Shown: positions 1 to 8,726 of the stretch, one piece after another
Position numbering within the stretch: the stretch's first letter is position 1
How the letters are laid out: every line of letters begins with the position of its first letter
From: Pedobacter sp. N36a
GTDB taxonomy: Bacteria > Bacteroidota > Bacteroidia > Sphingobacteriales > Sphingobacteriaceae
Length of the DNA stretch: 64,000 bases
Direction: 5' to 3'
Assembly: GCF_014472395.1 (NCBI RefSeq)
Contig: NZ_JACSZW010000003.1
Span: forward strand, 62,001-126,000
Made by a program: the position numbers and the translations under genes
Notes under the pieces: model-generated
Told to the model about the DNA's origin: nothing
What the model saw: only the letters and a program-made list of their open reading frames with translations
Databases searched by the model: none

Positions 1-1199
1 TCTGTTACGTCAATTGAAGTGCCGCCTGTACTTAGGTTAGCCGTAGATTTCAGGTATACAATTTCTCCTTGTGGCGGAACGGTCTCCAGTGTATATTCTT
101 TTTTAGCCAATAAGTCTAGGGTATCCCTGTCTACACTGATTTCAGTCAGTACATTTTCATGTCCGTAACCTCTTCTTGGATCAAGGTTTTCTTTGTCGAT
201 GAGTTCCTGAATGCTCAGCTGACCATTTCCAGTCACATGTGCAGGAACGCGTAATGCTGCAGCCACCATTTGATGGTCGATCACCAGGATTCTGAAATCG
301 TAACCGGTAATGAACTTCTCAATAATGACTTTCTTAGAATACTGCTGTGCATATTCAAAAGCGGCTTTCGCAGCCTCATCGGTCTTTACATTAATGGTGG
401 CGCCCTTTCCATGGTTCCCATCCAATGGTTTAAAGACCATCGGATAGCCTACAGTTTTGATGGCTTGATCCAGCTCTTCCGGATTCCATATCGTTACCCC
501 TTTTGCCACGGGAATTGCCGAATCCTGAAGTAAACGTTTGGTTTCATCTTTATTGCAGGCGATATCTACGGCGATGGAGTTTGTTCTTTCGGTCATGGTA
601 GCGCGGAAACGAACTTGATTTTTGCCGTAACCCAATTGCACCAATGAGCTTTTATTTAACCTGATCCATGGGATGTCTCTTGAAATGGCTTCATCAACGA
701 TAGAGCCTGTACTTGGACCTAAACGTTCCAGCTCCCTGAGTTCGCGCATCTTTTGAATGTCGTGTTCCAGGTCGTAATCTGTACCGGCAATTAATGCTTC
801 TGCGATTCTTACGGCCGATTCTGCGGCATAAAGACCTGCTTTTTCTTCTAAATAGCTGAAAACAACGTTATAAATACCTTCAGTTTTGGTTTGGCGTGTT
901 CTGCCAAATCCAGTATCCATACCAGCAAGTGTCTGGATTTCTAAAGCGATATGCTCAATCACATGACCCATCCAAGTGCCTTCTTCGATCCTCATGAGTA
1001 AGCCTCCGGGTTCGCCTTTGGAACAGCGATGTGTATATAGGGTAGGAATTAATTTTTCGATTCGTTCTCCAAATCCCTCAATCAAATTGGTAGGATACTG
1101 TTCCATTTCCTCCAGGTCCAGTCGCATTTGAATTAATTTTTTTCTTTTGATAGACCATATATTTGGTCCGCGGAGCACCTGTATGCCTAATATTTTCAT
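1..1199 (-). CDS. cphA: Cyanophycin synthetase CphA, C-terminal part cut off by window edge
   Basis: Only the first ~399 residues are present; the gene runs leftward off the window. CphA polymerises cyanophycin in the cytoplasm, using ATP to add Asp to a poly-Asp backbone and Arg to its side chains. The N-terminus (MKILGIQVLRGPNIWS) is the typical CphA start, followed by the N-terminal domain and, from about residue 160 (GPSTGSIVDEA), the ATP-grasp region with the nucleotide-binding loop DGNHGKGATINV near residue 265. The Mur-ligase-like C-terminal domain, which is the Arg-adding half, lies outside the window. The ATG at 1199-1197 fits the family. It is divergent from cyanophycinase at 1470, which strongly supports the call. 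Confidence 0.95.
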   Translation of the reverse strand, partial: MKILGIQVLRGPNIWSIKRKKLIQMRLDLEEMEQYPTNLIEGFGERIEKLIPTLYTHRCSKGEPGGLLMRIEEGTWMGHVIEHIALEIQTLAGMDTGFGRTRQTKTEGIYNVVFSYLEEKAGLYAAESAVRIAEALIAGTDYDLEHDIQKMRELRELERLGPSTGSIVDEAISRDIPWIRLNKSSLVQLGYGKNQVRFRATMTERTNSIAVDIACNKDETKRLLQDSAIPVAKGVTIWNPEELDQAIKTVGYPMVFKPLDGNHGKGATINVKTDEAAKAAFEYAQQYSKKVIIEKFITGYDFRILVIDHQMVAAALRVPAHVTGNGQLSIQELIDKENLDPRRGYGHENVLTEISVDRDTLDLLAKKEYTLETVPPQGEIVYLKSTANLSTGGTSIDVT

Positions 1200-1415
1200 T
1201 CTAGATTTGTTATTTTGTGTTGGTAGTGACCATATTACGGGGAAGTTATCAGTTTCTTGGATAAGGTCGAACGAAGAGAATAAAGTTAGGTTTTTTTCCG
1301 AAAATATTGCGATGAACCCAGTTAAATCTTGCTAAGATATTTTGCGTTTAATAACGGACGGATTATTGTGCTAAATCGAAATGTTGATAAGGTATTAATA
1401 TTAATAAATAATTCA

Positions 1416-1444
1416 TTGATATTGAGCATTACCCTATATATTTG
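1416..1444 (+). promoter_or_regulatory. Promoter of cphB
   Basis: TTG at 1416-1418 and TATATTTG at 1437-1444 are separated by 18 bp, which matches the Bacteroidota TTG-N17-23-TAnnTTTG promoter. The ATG of cphB is 25 bp downstream, giving a leader of roughly 20 nt. The 270-bp gap between cphA and cphB shows no equally good element for the cphA direction. Confidence 0.6.
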
Positions 1445-1469
1445 AAATTTAGGAACGAAAAGATTTATA

Positions 1470-2345
1470 ATGACTCCGAAGGGTAAACTAATAATAATAG
1501 GTGGTGCAATCAACACCGGAAGTTTCACAGAAACAACTTTTGGATTGCCCCAGAATATGAATTTCTTTGAAAGAGGAATTCTGAAGAAAATCACTACGGA
1601 ATCTATAAAAGGTACTGCCTCTCGTTTTGAAATCATGACAACGGCCTCTTTAATCCCAGAGCGGGTAGGAGAGGAATATATCAAAGCTTTCGCACAATTG
1701 GATGTTCAGGATGTTGGTGTTTTAAATATCACCAGCAGAGAGCAGGCGAATTCAGAAGAGAATTGTGCAAGAATCAGGGCGGCTGATGTGATGGTTTTCA
1801 CCGGTGGTGATCAATTGCGTTTGTCTTCTATTTTCGGCGGTACGGCCATCCATCAGATCTTGCTGGACAAGTATCAGAACGAAGCAGTGGTGATTGCAGG
1901 AACTTCTGCAGGTGCTGCCGCGAGTTCAAAAAACATGATTTACCAGGGCAGCAGTAAAGATGCTTTGCTGAAAGGAGAGGTTAAAATTACCGGCGGACTT
2001 GGTTTTATCGATGGCGTGATTGTAGATACTCATTTTGTGCAGAGAGGAAGGATTGGCAGGTTATTATATGCCACCGCAAGTAGCCCTGGTATTCTGGGAA
2101 TCGGCTTAGGTGAAGATACCGGACTGTTTATTTCCGGCGGAAATACAATGGAGGCCATTGGGTCTGGCATGGTGATTTTGGTAGATGGTAGAAATATGAC
2201 CGATACCAATCTGACTGATGTAGAAATGGGACAACCGGTTTCTATCAGCAATATGACGGTTCATGTGATGTGTGATGGTGATACTTATGACCTTCACGAA
2301 CATAAACTGACCATTCATCACCCTAAAGTGGTCCCGATAGATTAA
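1470..2345 (+). CDS. cphB: Cyanophycinase CphB
   Basis: Serine exopeptidase (family S51) that cuts cyanophycin into beta-Asp-Arg dipeptides. At 291 aa it has full family length. The nucleophile elbow GTSAGA places the catalytic Ser at residue 146. TGGDQ at 111-115 and DTHF at 186-189 (likely catalytic His) are also family landmarks, and GLGEDT at about 212-217 follows. There is no signal peptide, so it acts in the cytoplasm on stored granules. It is divergent from cphA and followed 27 bp later by an isoaspartyl peptidase, so the degradation genes form an operon separable from synthesis. A promoter-like element precedes the ATG. Confidence 0.95.
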   Translation: MTPKGKLIIIGGAINTGSFTETTFGLPQNMNFFERGILKKITTESIKGTASRFEIMTTASLIPERVGEEYIKAFAQLDVQDVGVLNITSREQANSEENCARIRAADVMVFTGGDQLRLSSIFGGTAIHQILLDKYQNEAVVIAGTSAGAAASSKNMIYQGSSKDALLKGEVKITGGLGFIDGVIVDTHFVQRGRIGRLLYATASSPGILGIGLGEDTGLFISGGNTMEAIGSGMVILVDGRNMTDTNLTDVEMGQPVSISNMTVHVMCDGDTYDLHEHKLTIHHPKVVPID

Positions 2346-2372
2346 TTGGCGCTCATACCCTAAATTATTAAG

Positions 2373-3215
2373 ATGAAAATTATTATTCATGGCGGCTTTT
2401 TCAGTGAGTCTGGAACCAATCAAGAAACAAAAACAGCAAAACAGGAAGCCCTTTCTGTCATTGTTAGTCAATCATACGCCTATTTAAGCACGCATACCGC
2501 ATTGGAGACCGTGGTTTATGCCGTGAGCTTATTAGAGGACAACCCGCTTTTTAATGCCGGCCTGGGCTCACAGATTCAAAGCGACGGGCAGCTGAGGTTG
2601 AGTGCTTCCCTAATGGATGGCAAAAGCCAGAAATTCAGCGGGGTAATCAACATTCAAAATGTTAAAAATCCAATACAGGTTTCGGAAAAACTATTGGCTT
2701 ACGACGATAGGGTATTGAGTGGAGCTGGTGCATTGAACTTCGCGACCGCGCAGGGATTTGGTTTTTTTAATCCAATTATCCCACAAAGGCAGCAGGAATA
2801 TGAGCAGAAACTGGCACAATCTTCCAGGTTAGGAACAGTTGGCTGCGTAGCTTTAGATGCCGATGGCCATCTGGCAGCGGCGACTTCCACAGGAGGAAAA
2901 GGATTTGAAATCCCTTGCCGGGTTAGTGATTCCGCTACTGTAGCGGGAAATTTCGCCAATGAACATGCGGGTATTTCTTGTACTGGTGTGGGAGAAGATA
3001 TTGTGAGTGCAGCACTGGCGGCAAAAATCGTGACCCGTGTAACTGATGGCTTTACCTTAAAAAATGCTTGTGATAAATCTTTTGAAGAACTGAAAACTTT
3101 TGATGGTTTTGCCGGGGTAATCGGTATTACTGCCGCTGGGGAAGTATACCATACGGACTCTCATGCCTATATGGTATGGGCGGCATTCGACGGTAGTTTA
3201 CAGGTGTTTAACTAA
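2373..3215 (+). CDS. Isoaspartyl peptidase / plant-type L-asparaginase (Ntn hydrolase)
   Basis: N-terminal-nucleophile hydrolase that cleaves isoaspartyl dipeptides. Next to cphB its expected substrate is beta-Asp-Arg, released as Asp and Arg. The 280-aa precursor carries the autocleavage motif G154-T155-V156-G157, where Thr155 becomes the N-terminus and nucleophile of the beta chain after self-processing. Other family marks are NAGLGS near residue 61, TSTGG at 171-175, and the substrate-binding stretch around R183/D186. There is no signal peptide. The start (MKIIIHGGFF) matches the usual beta-strand beginning of the alpha subunit. L-asparaginase activity is also possible in this family, but position favours cyanophycin breakdown. 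Confidence 0.93.
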   Translation: MKIIIHGGFFSESGTNQETKTAKQEALSVIVSQSYAYLSTHTALETVVYAVSLLEDNPLFNAGLGSQIQSDGQLRLSASLMDGKSQKFSGVINIQNVKNPIQVSEKLLAYDDRVLSGAGALNFATAQGFGFFNPIIPQRQQEYEQKLAQSSRLGTVGCVALDADGHLAAATSTGGKGFEIPCRVSDSATVAGNFANEHAGISCTGVGEDIVSAALAAKIVTRVTDGFTLKNACDKSFEELKTFDGFAGVIGITAAGEVYHTDSHAYMVWAAFDGSLQVFN

Positions 3216-3223
3216 ATTTGTTA

Positions 3224-3231
3224 TATCTTTA
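3224..3231 (+). promoter_or_regulatory. -7-like element just before the TPR gene
   Basis: TATCTTTA matches TAnnTTTG at seven of eight positions and ends only 4 bp before the ATG at 3236. If used, the transcript would begin at or near the start codon. The upstream gene ends at 3215, so read-through from the cyanophycin operon is the alternative. Confidence 0.35.
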
Positions 3232-3235
3232 CAAG

Positions 3236-3916
3236 ATGAACAAACTTTGTTTAGTCTTTCTTTTCCTATTCTATTCAGGAAAGGCAATGACACAAACCAA
3301 TACTTTTATTCCTCAAGAACCACCAGTCACGAGCGGAGCCATCAATATTGTCACCTCCAGCATGGAAGAGGTGGATGGCAACACCTATTTTGCGGAGGCG
3401 ATGAAGAATGAAAGAAGAGGTGACCTGAATGATGCCCTGAATTTATACGCTAAAGCAGCATTCGAGTTCAATACCTCTAAGTTGTTTGTTCGCTACGGTG
3501 AAGCATTGCTGAAACTTGGAAATGTGCATCTGCTGATGAACCATTATACCGAAGCTGAACAGGTGATCTTGAATGTGGCGCTGAAAAATTATTCCAGAAT
3601 TGGCAGTAAATCCGGTCAGATGGAATCTTATTATCAACTGGGCAGGATTTATTTTGCAGCCAATAAACTGACACAAGCACTCTGGTTTTATACCCAGCAA
3701 GGAATCATCGCCAAACAGCTCAATAACAATAGTGCCTATGTCGAGTCTGTGATCGGGATCGCTCAGGTGAAAATAAAGAAAAAAGAATATAACCTTGCTT
3801 TAAAGGATCTGAATAGGGCTGAGCTGCTATTGAAAACGGCAAATAATGCGCAGCTAAAAACCAGGATTAAGGAAACAAGAGTGCTAATTCCCTCTAAATT
3901 AGCCGCTAAGAAGTAA
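3236..3916 (+). CDS. Exported tetratricopeptide-repeat protein
   Basis: A 226-aa protein of unknown specific role. The N-terminus is a signal peptide (basic MNK, then LCLVFLFLFYS, small residues and Thr-Gln). The mature part carries several TPR-like helix pairs from about residue 45 to 215, such as GDLNDALNLYAKAA, YYQLGRIYFAANKLTQALWFY and KKEYNLALKDLNRAELLL. TPR solenoids bind protein partners, so a periplasmic scaffold or adaptor is likely. An in-frame ATG at 3218 would put extra residues before the signal peptide, so the ATG at 3236 is preferred. It follows the isoaspartyl peptidase by 20 bp and is closed by a strong terminator. I see nothing linking it to cyanophycin. Confidence 0.75.
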   Translation: MNKLCLVFLFLFYSGKAMTQTNTFIPQEPPVTSGAINIVTSSMEEVDGNTYFAEAMKNERRGDLNDALNLYAKAAFEFNTSKLFVRYGEALLKLGNVHLLMNHYTEAEQVILNVALKNYSRIGSKSGQMESYYQLGRIYFAANKLTQALWFYTQQGIIAKQLNNNSAYVESVIGIAQVKIKKKEYNLALKDLNRAELLLKTANNAQLKTRIKETRVLIPSKLAAKK

Positions 3917-3977
3917 GTTTCTGAACCTAAAAATTATAAGTTTTTGTATAAGTATTTTAGTTACTTTTGATAAGTTT

Positions 3978-4020
3978 ACAGAAAAGAGACGGTAATAATA
4001 CGGTCTCTTTTCTGTTTATT
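3978..4020 (+). terminator. Intrinsic terminator after the TPR gene
   Basis: A perfect 13-bp inverted repeat, ACAGAAAAGAGAC (3978-3990) and GTCTCTTTTCTGT (4003-4015), with a 12-nt loop and a T-rich tail. It lies inside the longest reading frame of the next gene (open from 3967), which argues that translation of that gene starts after it. Confidence 0.85.
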
Positions 4021-4080
4021 CGTGATATTGGTATCATATTAGTTGTGGATTATAAAATGGATTTTAAATTATTCAAAGAA

Positions 4081-6246
4081 ATGTTAAAAAGAACATTACT
4101 GGTCATCTTTACTGCTGCTGTATTGGCATGCCAAGCTTCCCCTAAACCACAACAATTAGTGAAGGGTGTAAGTAATATTGTGCCGGACGAACGCCAGGCA
4201 TTAGTAGTTAGAGAGGTTGTGGGCCTGATAGAAAACTATAATTACAAAAAAATAAAGCTGAATGATTCTATTTCTTCTTTGATTCTTGATAAATATATCA
4301 AGGACCTGGATCCATATAGATATTATTTCTTAGCATCCGATATTAAGGATTTCGAGCAATTCAGGTATGCTTTGGATGACGATTTCAGAAATGGTGACTT
4401 AAGTGCACCTTTTTACATTTTTAACGTTTATTTGAAAAGATACAATGAGTGGCTGAATTATACACTTACTCAGGTAAAAGGCAAATATGATTTCGACGAA
4501 AATGATACTTATGTATTTGATCGCGAAAAAATGCCTTGGGAATCTACGCAGACAGCTTTACAGGACATCTGGAAGAAAAAGGTGAAATACGACCTGGTGA
4601 ACCTTAAAATTGCAGGTACGCCGCCAGCGAAGAACGTAGAGACCCTGACTAAAAGATATGAAAACCTGAAGTCCCAGACGAATAAGGTGAACAATCAGGA
4701 TGTGTTTCAACTGATCATGGATGCTTTTACTGAAACCATCGATCCGCACACTAATTATTTTAATCCGGCAAATGCACAGCAGTTCAATGAAGATATGGCC
4801 CGCTCTTTCGAAGGGATTGGTGCCAGACTAAAACTGGAAAATGACATCCTTAAAATTGATGAAGTGATCCCTGGAGGTCCTGCTTTCAAAAGTAAATTGC
4901 TGAGTGCCGGCGATCGTATTGTTGGCGTAGCGCAAGGTAATGGAGAGTTTGAAGACATCATCGGATGGAGAATCGACAATTCCGTGTCTAAAATTAAAGG
5001 TCCTAAAGGCACTAAAGTAAGACTGAAAATCATTCCTGCCGGACGTGAGCTTTCCTCTAAGCCTGTCATTATTGAATTAATGAGGGAACGTATTGTGATG
5101 GAAGACCAGTCGGCTAAGAAAACAGTGAAAACTATTCAGTCGGACGGTAAACCGTATAAAATCGGAATCATTAGAGTTCCAGCTTTCTATGCAGATTTCA
5201 AAGCCGCTAATGCTGGTGATCCGAACTACAAAAGTACGACACGTGATGTGAGACTATTGATTGATACGCTGAAAAATAAAGATAAAGTGGATGCCATTGT
5301 GATGGACCTGCGTGCCAACGGTGGTGGTTCATTGGTGGAAGCGATCGACTTGACCGGTCTTTTTATTGATAAAGGCCCGGTAGTACAAGTGAGAAACACG
5401 AAAAATGAAATTGAAGTAAATGAAGATACCAATCCAGGTGTAGCCTGGGATGGTCCGCTAGGAGTGATGGTAGATCGTTTGAGTGCATCGGCTTCGGAAA
5501 TTTTTGCTGGTGCAATCCAGGATTATGGAAGAGGTGTGATCATGGGTACACAAACTTATGGTAAAGGTACTGTGCAATCTTCGATCGACTTAAACAGGTT
5601 GGTGAATCCTTCATTACTGCAAAGAATTGCTGCATTAGTAAATAAAGATGCGAAAGTAACCGCGACCTCAACTAAAGACGGTGCCCCAATTCAATTGGGA
5701 CAGATTAACTTAACTATGGCTAAGTTTTACCGTGTGAATGGCAGTAGTACACAGCATAAAGGTGTAATGCCGGATATTCAATTCCCTTCTCTTTATCCTT
5801 TGAATAAAATAGGAGAAGATACTGAACCATCAGCTTTACCTTGGGATGAAGTGCCTAAATCTAACTTTAAAGCAGTAGCTGACCTAAGTCCGTTGAAACC
5901 GGAACTGGTAAAACTGCATGAAGCAAGAATGGCGAAATCTCTGGATTATAAAACACTGGAGCAAGACATTGCAGACATGAAAAAACGTGACGGAGAGATC
6001 TCTATCACTTTAAATGAAGTCAAACTTAAAGCAGAACGTGATAGTCTGGAAGCAAAGTCTCTGGATAGAATCAACAAATTGAGAGCTTCAAAAGGCCTAC
6101 CTCCAGTTAAAAAAGGAGATAAGGTGAAGAAAGAAGAGAACGTTGACTTTATCGAAGATGAAAGTTTACAGATCATGACCGACCTCATCAAGTTAACTGA
6201 TCCTAAGAAATCAGAGCTGGTCAATAGAGGTAATGGTTTCAACTAG
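4081..6246 (+). CDS. prc: Carboxy-terminal processing protease (Prc/Tsp type, family S41)
   Basis: Periplasmic protease that degrades or trims proteins from their C-termini. The 721-aa product starts with a lipoprotein-like signal (lipobox VLAC, Cys17). A PDZ domain lies at roughly residues 230-330 and the S41 core follows. The Ser/Lys dyad is visible as S470 in SASASE and K495 in TYGKGT, 25 residues apart as in plant D1 protease. The C-terminal ~120 residues are charged and helical, like the tail of E. coli Prc. The reading frame opens at 3967, but a terminator at 3978-4020 intervenes. The ATG at 4081 gives a clean signal peptide; 4057 is the other candidate. Confidence 0.92.
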   Translation: MLKRTLLVIFTAAVLACQASPKPQQLVKGVSNIVPDERQALVVREVVGLIENYNYKKIKLNDSISSLILDKYIKDLDPYRYYFLASDIKDFEQFRYALDDDFRNGDLSAPFYIFNVYLKRYNEWLNYTLTQVKGKYDFDENDTYVFDREKMPWESTQTALQDIWKKKVKYDLVNLKIAGTPPAKNVETLTKRYENLKSQTNKVNNQDVFQLIMDAFTETIDPHTNYFNPANAQQFNEDMARSFEGIGARLKLENDILKIDEVIPGGPAFKSKLLSAGDRIVGVAQGNGEFEDIIGWRIDNSVSKIKGPKGTKVRLKIIPAGRELSSKPVIIELMRERIVMEDQSAKKTVKTIQSDGKPYKIGIIRVPAFYADFKAANAGDPNYKSTTRDVRLLIDTLKNKDKVDAIVMDLRANGGGSLVEAIDLTGLFIDKGPVVQVRNTKNEIEVNEDTNPGVAWDGPLGVMVDRLSASASEIFAGAIQDYGRGVIMGTQTYGKGTVQSSIDLNRLVNPSLLQRIAALVNKDAKVTATSTKDGAPIQLGQINLTMAKFYRVNGSSTQHKGVMPDIQFPSLYPLNKIGEDTEPSALPWDEVPKSNFKAVADLSPLKPELVKLHEARMAKSLDYKTLEQDIADMKKRDGEISITLNEVKLKAERDSLEAKSLDRINKLRASKGLPPVKKGDKVKKEENVDFIEDESLQIMTDLIKLTDPKKSELVNRGNGFN

Positions 6247-6265
6247 AAATCAACAGATAAATCAT

Positions 6266-6303
6266 AAAAAAAGGAGGATGCCGCAAGACATCCTCCTTTT
6301 TTT
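6266..6303. terminator. Bidirectional terminator between prc and the SPFH gene
   Basis: A perfect 15-bp inverted repeat (AAAAAAAGGAGGATG / CATCCTCCTTTTTTT) with an 8-nt loop. It has A- and T-tracts on opposite sides, so it can serve both converging genes. Confidence 0.9.
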
Positions 6304-6317
6304 ATGCCAGGGGTTTT

Positions 6318-7256
6318 TTAAAGATTATCCTTTTTGTCCTCTACTCTTTTCTGGATTTGCATAGCCATCATTTCCTTCATGGTCTTGTTCATCCCTTCTG
6401 TAGAACCATCCAGAAAGACCACATTGCCTTCACTGTTTTCTGCAAAATGCTTAATGGATTCTGTCCACATGGTGAATAAGATGACAGAAATATCCAGGTT
6501 AGCTTCTTCCATTTCCTGTGCCGCTTTGGTCATCCCGTGTGCTACTTCCGCACGGAATAAAGCGATCCCTTGCCCACGCAGCTGGGCAGCTTCTCTTTCC
6601 GCTGCGGCGGCAATTTTGATGGCATTACCATCTGCTTCTGCACCTTTAGTTTTGGTAATCAATAAAGCCTGACCTTCATTTTCTGCTGCTGCTTTTAAGT
6701 TGTTTGAAGCCACAACTCTACTCATTGAACGCATAATTTCTTCATCGAAAGTAATGTCATTCAGCTGAAGATCCTGTAAATGGTAACCCCAGGTTTCCAA
6801 TACTTGGTCAATCTGGTGCTTTACATGGTCTACGATCTCATTTCGCTGCGCCAATACATTGGCTTGTCGCTGGGTAGCCACGTAAGCTCTGATCGATCCT
6901 TCAATCGTTCTGATCAGTGCCTGCATCAGATTGGTGGCATCCACAAACTTAAAGGCTACATTTTTGATGGTTTCCTCATCGTGGTTTAGGACAGAATACA
7001 GCAGCATGGCCTTAAAGTATACATTGGCCTGATCTTGTGTAACGGCCTGGAAAGAGAGTTCCACAGAACGGTTCTGTATCGAGATTCTAGAATGGATATT
7101 TTCAAATAATGGGATCTTTAAACTTAAACCCGGTCTCAATAACCTTCTGTATTTTCCGAAAATCGTGACTACAGCAATGGTTCCTTGCTTTACGGTCACA
7201 AAAGAACTCATCAGAATAATTAGTGCAAGAACCACTATAACGTACGTATAAATCAT
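6318..7256 (-). CDS. SPFH/band-7 membrane protein (slipin/prohibitin type)
   Basis: A 312-aa protein with one N-terminal membrane segment (residues 2-20). An SPFH domain runs to about residue 190 (GTIAVVTIFGKYRRLLRPGL, then RTIEGSIRAYVATQ). An Ala/Glu-rich coiled-coil region follows (residues 195-260, e.g. IAAAAEREAAQLRGQG). Members form large membrane-bound rings or scaffolds that organise microdomains and modulate proteases. I cannot assign a substrate. It stands alone on the minus strand, divergent from a 61-aa membrane protein gene; its start at 7256 places the hydrophobic segment at the very N-terminus, as usual for slipins. Confidence 0.85.
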   Translation of the reverse strand: MIYTYVIVVLALIILMSSFVTVKQGTIAVVTIFGKYRRLLRPGLSLKIPLFENIHSRISIQNRSVELSFQAVTQDQANVYFKAMLLYSVLNHDEETIKNVAFKFVDATNLMQALIRTIEGSIRAYVATQRQANVLAQRNEIVDHVKHQIDQVLETWGYHLQDLQLNDITFDEEIMRSMSRVVASNNLKAAAENEGQALLITKTKGAEADGNAIKIAAAAEREAAQLRGQGIALFRAEVAHGMTKAAQEMEEANLDISVILFTMWTESIKHFAENSEGNVVFLDGSTEGMNKTMKEMMAMQIQKRVEDKKDNL

Positions 7257-7358
7257 ATTGAAGCGTATTTGGTGAATTTGTTGGCTTCAAGGTACGAAAA
7301 TTCTTTTTTTCAGTTGAGGCATAGATTTTGCCTAATCAAAATAAATTATACCAACCTT

Positions 7359-7544
7359 ATGAATGTAAAACGCACTTTTGGGACAATATTGACCGTATTA
7401 GGCATTGTAGGCCTAATTTATGCCGGTTATGGATTTGTAAAGCATAGCCTGCAAAGCAGAGAACTGATCGTAGCTGGAATCATCGGGCTGATCTTCTTTG
7501 TATCCGGTATTGGCTTAATAAAAAATACAAAGGACGAATCCTAA
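7359..7544 (+). CDS. Small two-helix membrane protein of unknown function
   Basis: A 61-aa protein with two predicted transmembrane helices (residues about 6-27 and 37-55) and short charged ends. I do not recognise a characterised family. The reading frame is open from 7269, but the ATG at 7359 is preferred because the upstream residues are not hydrophobic and overlap the promoter region of the SPFH gene. It converges on the CapA-like gene with a 4-bp overlap of the two stop regions (7541-7544). Divergence from the SPFH gene leaves open that the two share a regulatory region. Confidence 0.6.
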   Translation: MNVKRTFGTILTVLGIVGLIYAGYGFVKHSLQSRELIVAGIIGLIFFVSGIGLIKNTKDES

Positions 7545-8650
7545 AAGTTTTTACGGCTGATCTTACCGTTTTCAGAAAAGTCTAACTGGTGCCCTGGGAA
7601 ATCAGTATCAGTTAGGTTTTTTATTTTTTGAAAAGCGGCACCCTGATCGTCTAACCGAAGGCGGTTGATCTTATCTTGTTTTACGGAGATGACTTCCGCA
7701 GAAAGAAAATCACCTTTGCCATTTAATTTTATCTGCAGGAGTGGTGCAATGCCATTCGGACCCTTCAAACTGAACATTCCGTACGTACAGAAGTTGCCCA
7801 GGCTATAAGCAATAAATTTATCTTTATACAATTCTACAGCTCTGGTCACATGTGGGCCATGGCCAAGCACGATATCTGCACCGGCATCAATTACACCGTG
7901 CGCAAACTGATAGACATTGCCTCGGTTTTCCTGGTAAAAGATTTCATTTTTTTTCGGAACATGCTCGAACCTGGCACCTTCCCCTCCGCCATGGAAAGAA
8001 ACAACCACGATATCTACTTGTTTTTTTAAGCGGGATACCAATTCTTTTGCAGCAGGGAGGTTGTTGATGGAAACGGTATTTTCATTAGGTGCAAAGGCAC
8101 AGATTGCATATTTTACACTATCTATTTCAAAAATCTGGAAAGGCTTCGACTGTAATCCTGCATAGTTAATCTGCAAAGAATCCAGTATCGACATCGTTCG
8201 TTTCCTTCCCCTGCTGCCAAAATCACCCACATGGTTATTGGCAATACTCATCACCTTAAATCCGGCATCTTTGATAATTCCAGCATATCGCTCTGGCATT
8301 CTGAAGGCAAAACAGCTGTTGCCTAAGGTGTCCTTACACTTTGTAGATTTCCCATCGTTCAGAAAACAGCCTTCCAGATTTCCAAAAACCAGGTCTCCTT
8401 TTAAATAGGGGGCCACTGCCTGGAAGCTATTTACCGCATCATCTGCAGGAAGGTTTGCTTTAGTCGGATAAGCAGAGCCTAACATGATATCGCCAACTGC
8501 GGTAATATGGATGGTATCTTTTATTGGTTTTTTGGGGATGGTGTCTGTTTGGACAAGTTGGGCAGTAGGTACACTCGCACGATTTCCTTCACAGCTGAAC
8601 AGCAATAAGGCAGATAAAAAGAATAAGGTGAGCGCTTTTAATGATTTCAT
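7541..8650 (-). CDS. CapA-family lipoprotein (PGA_cap metallophosphatase-like)
   Basis: A 369-aa protein with a lipoprotein signal peptide (LLLFSC, Cys20). It has the calcineurin-like fold used by CapA/PgsA proteins of poly-gamma-glutamate capsule export. Metal-site motifs are AVGDIMLG near the mature N-terminus, GNLEG, NNHVGDFG, SFHGGGEG and GHGPHV, in family order. The other capsule genes (capB, capC) are not nearby, so a role in poly-gamma-glutamate is not supported by context. An ATG at 8671 lies in the T-tract of the terminator of the preceding gene, so the ATG at 8650 is chosen. Confidence 0.85.
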   Translation of the reverse strand: MKSLKALTLFFLSALLLFSCEGNRASVPTAQLVQTDTIPKKPIKDTIHITAVGDIMLGSAYPTKANLPADDAVNSFQAVAPYLKGDLVFGNLEGCFLNDGKSTKCKDTLGNSCFAFRMPERYAGIIKDAGFKVMSIANNHVGDFGSRGRKRTMSILDSLQINYAGLQSKPFQIFEIDSVKYAICAFAPNENTVSINNLPAAKELVSRLKKQVDIVVVSFHGGGEGARFEHVPKKNEIFYQENRGNVYQFAHGVIDAGADIVLGHGPHVTRAVELYKDKFIAYSLGNFCTYGMFSLKGPNGIAPLLQIKLNGKGDFLSAEVISVKQDKINRLRLDDQGAAFQKIKNLTDTDFPGHQLDFSENGKISRKNF

Positions 8651-8670
8651 GGGTAGCTGGTATTTTTTCA

Positions 8671-8703
8671 TAAAAAAAGTCCTCCCAGTAAAATAGGAGG
8701 ACT
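8671..8703 (-). terminator. Intrinsic terminator after the NlpC/P60 gene
   Basis: Read on the minus strand: AGTCCTCC, a 10-nt loop, GGAGGACT, then a run of T (8678-8671). It sits 24 bp past the NlpC/P60 stop codon and decides the start of the CapA-like gene, which must lie downstream. Confidence 0.85.
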
Positions 8704-8726
8704 CAATGTCTTTTGTTTGTGAAGGG

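Noticed and set aside
3967..4080. N-terminal extension of the Prc protease from the first start codon of the frame
   Set aside because: A perfect terminator hairpin (3978-4020) lies inside the extension, and the signal peptide begins only at 4081.
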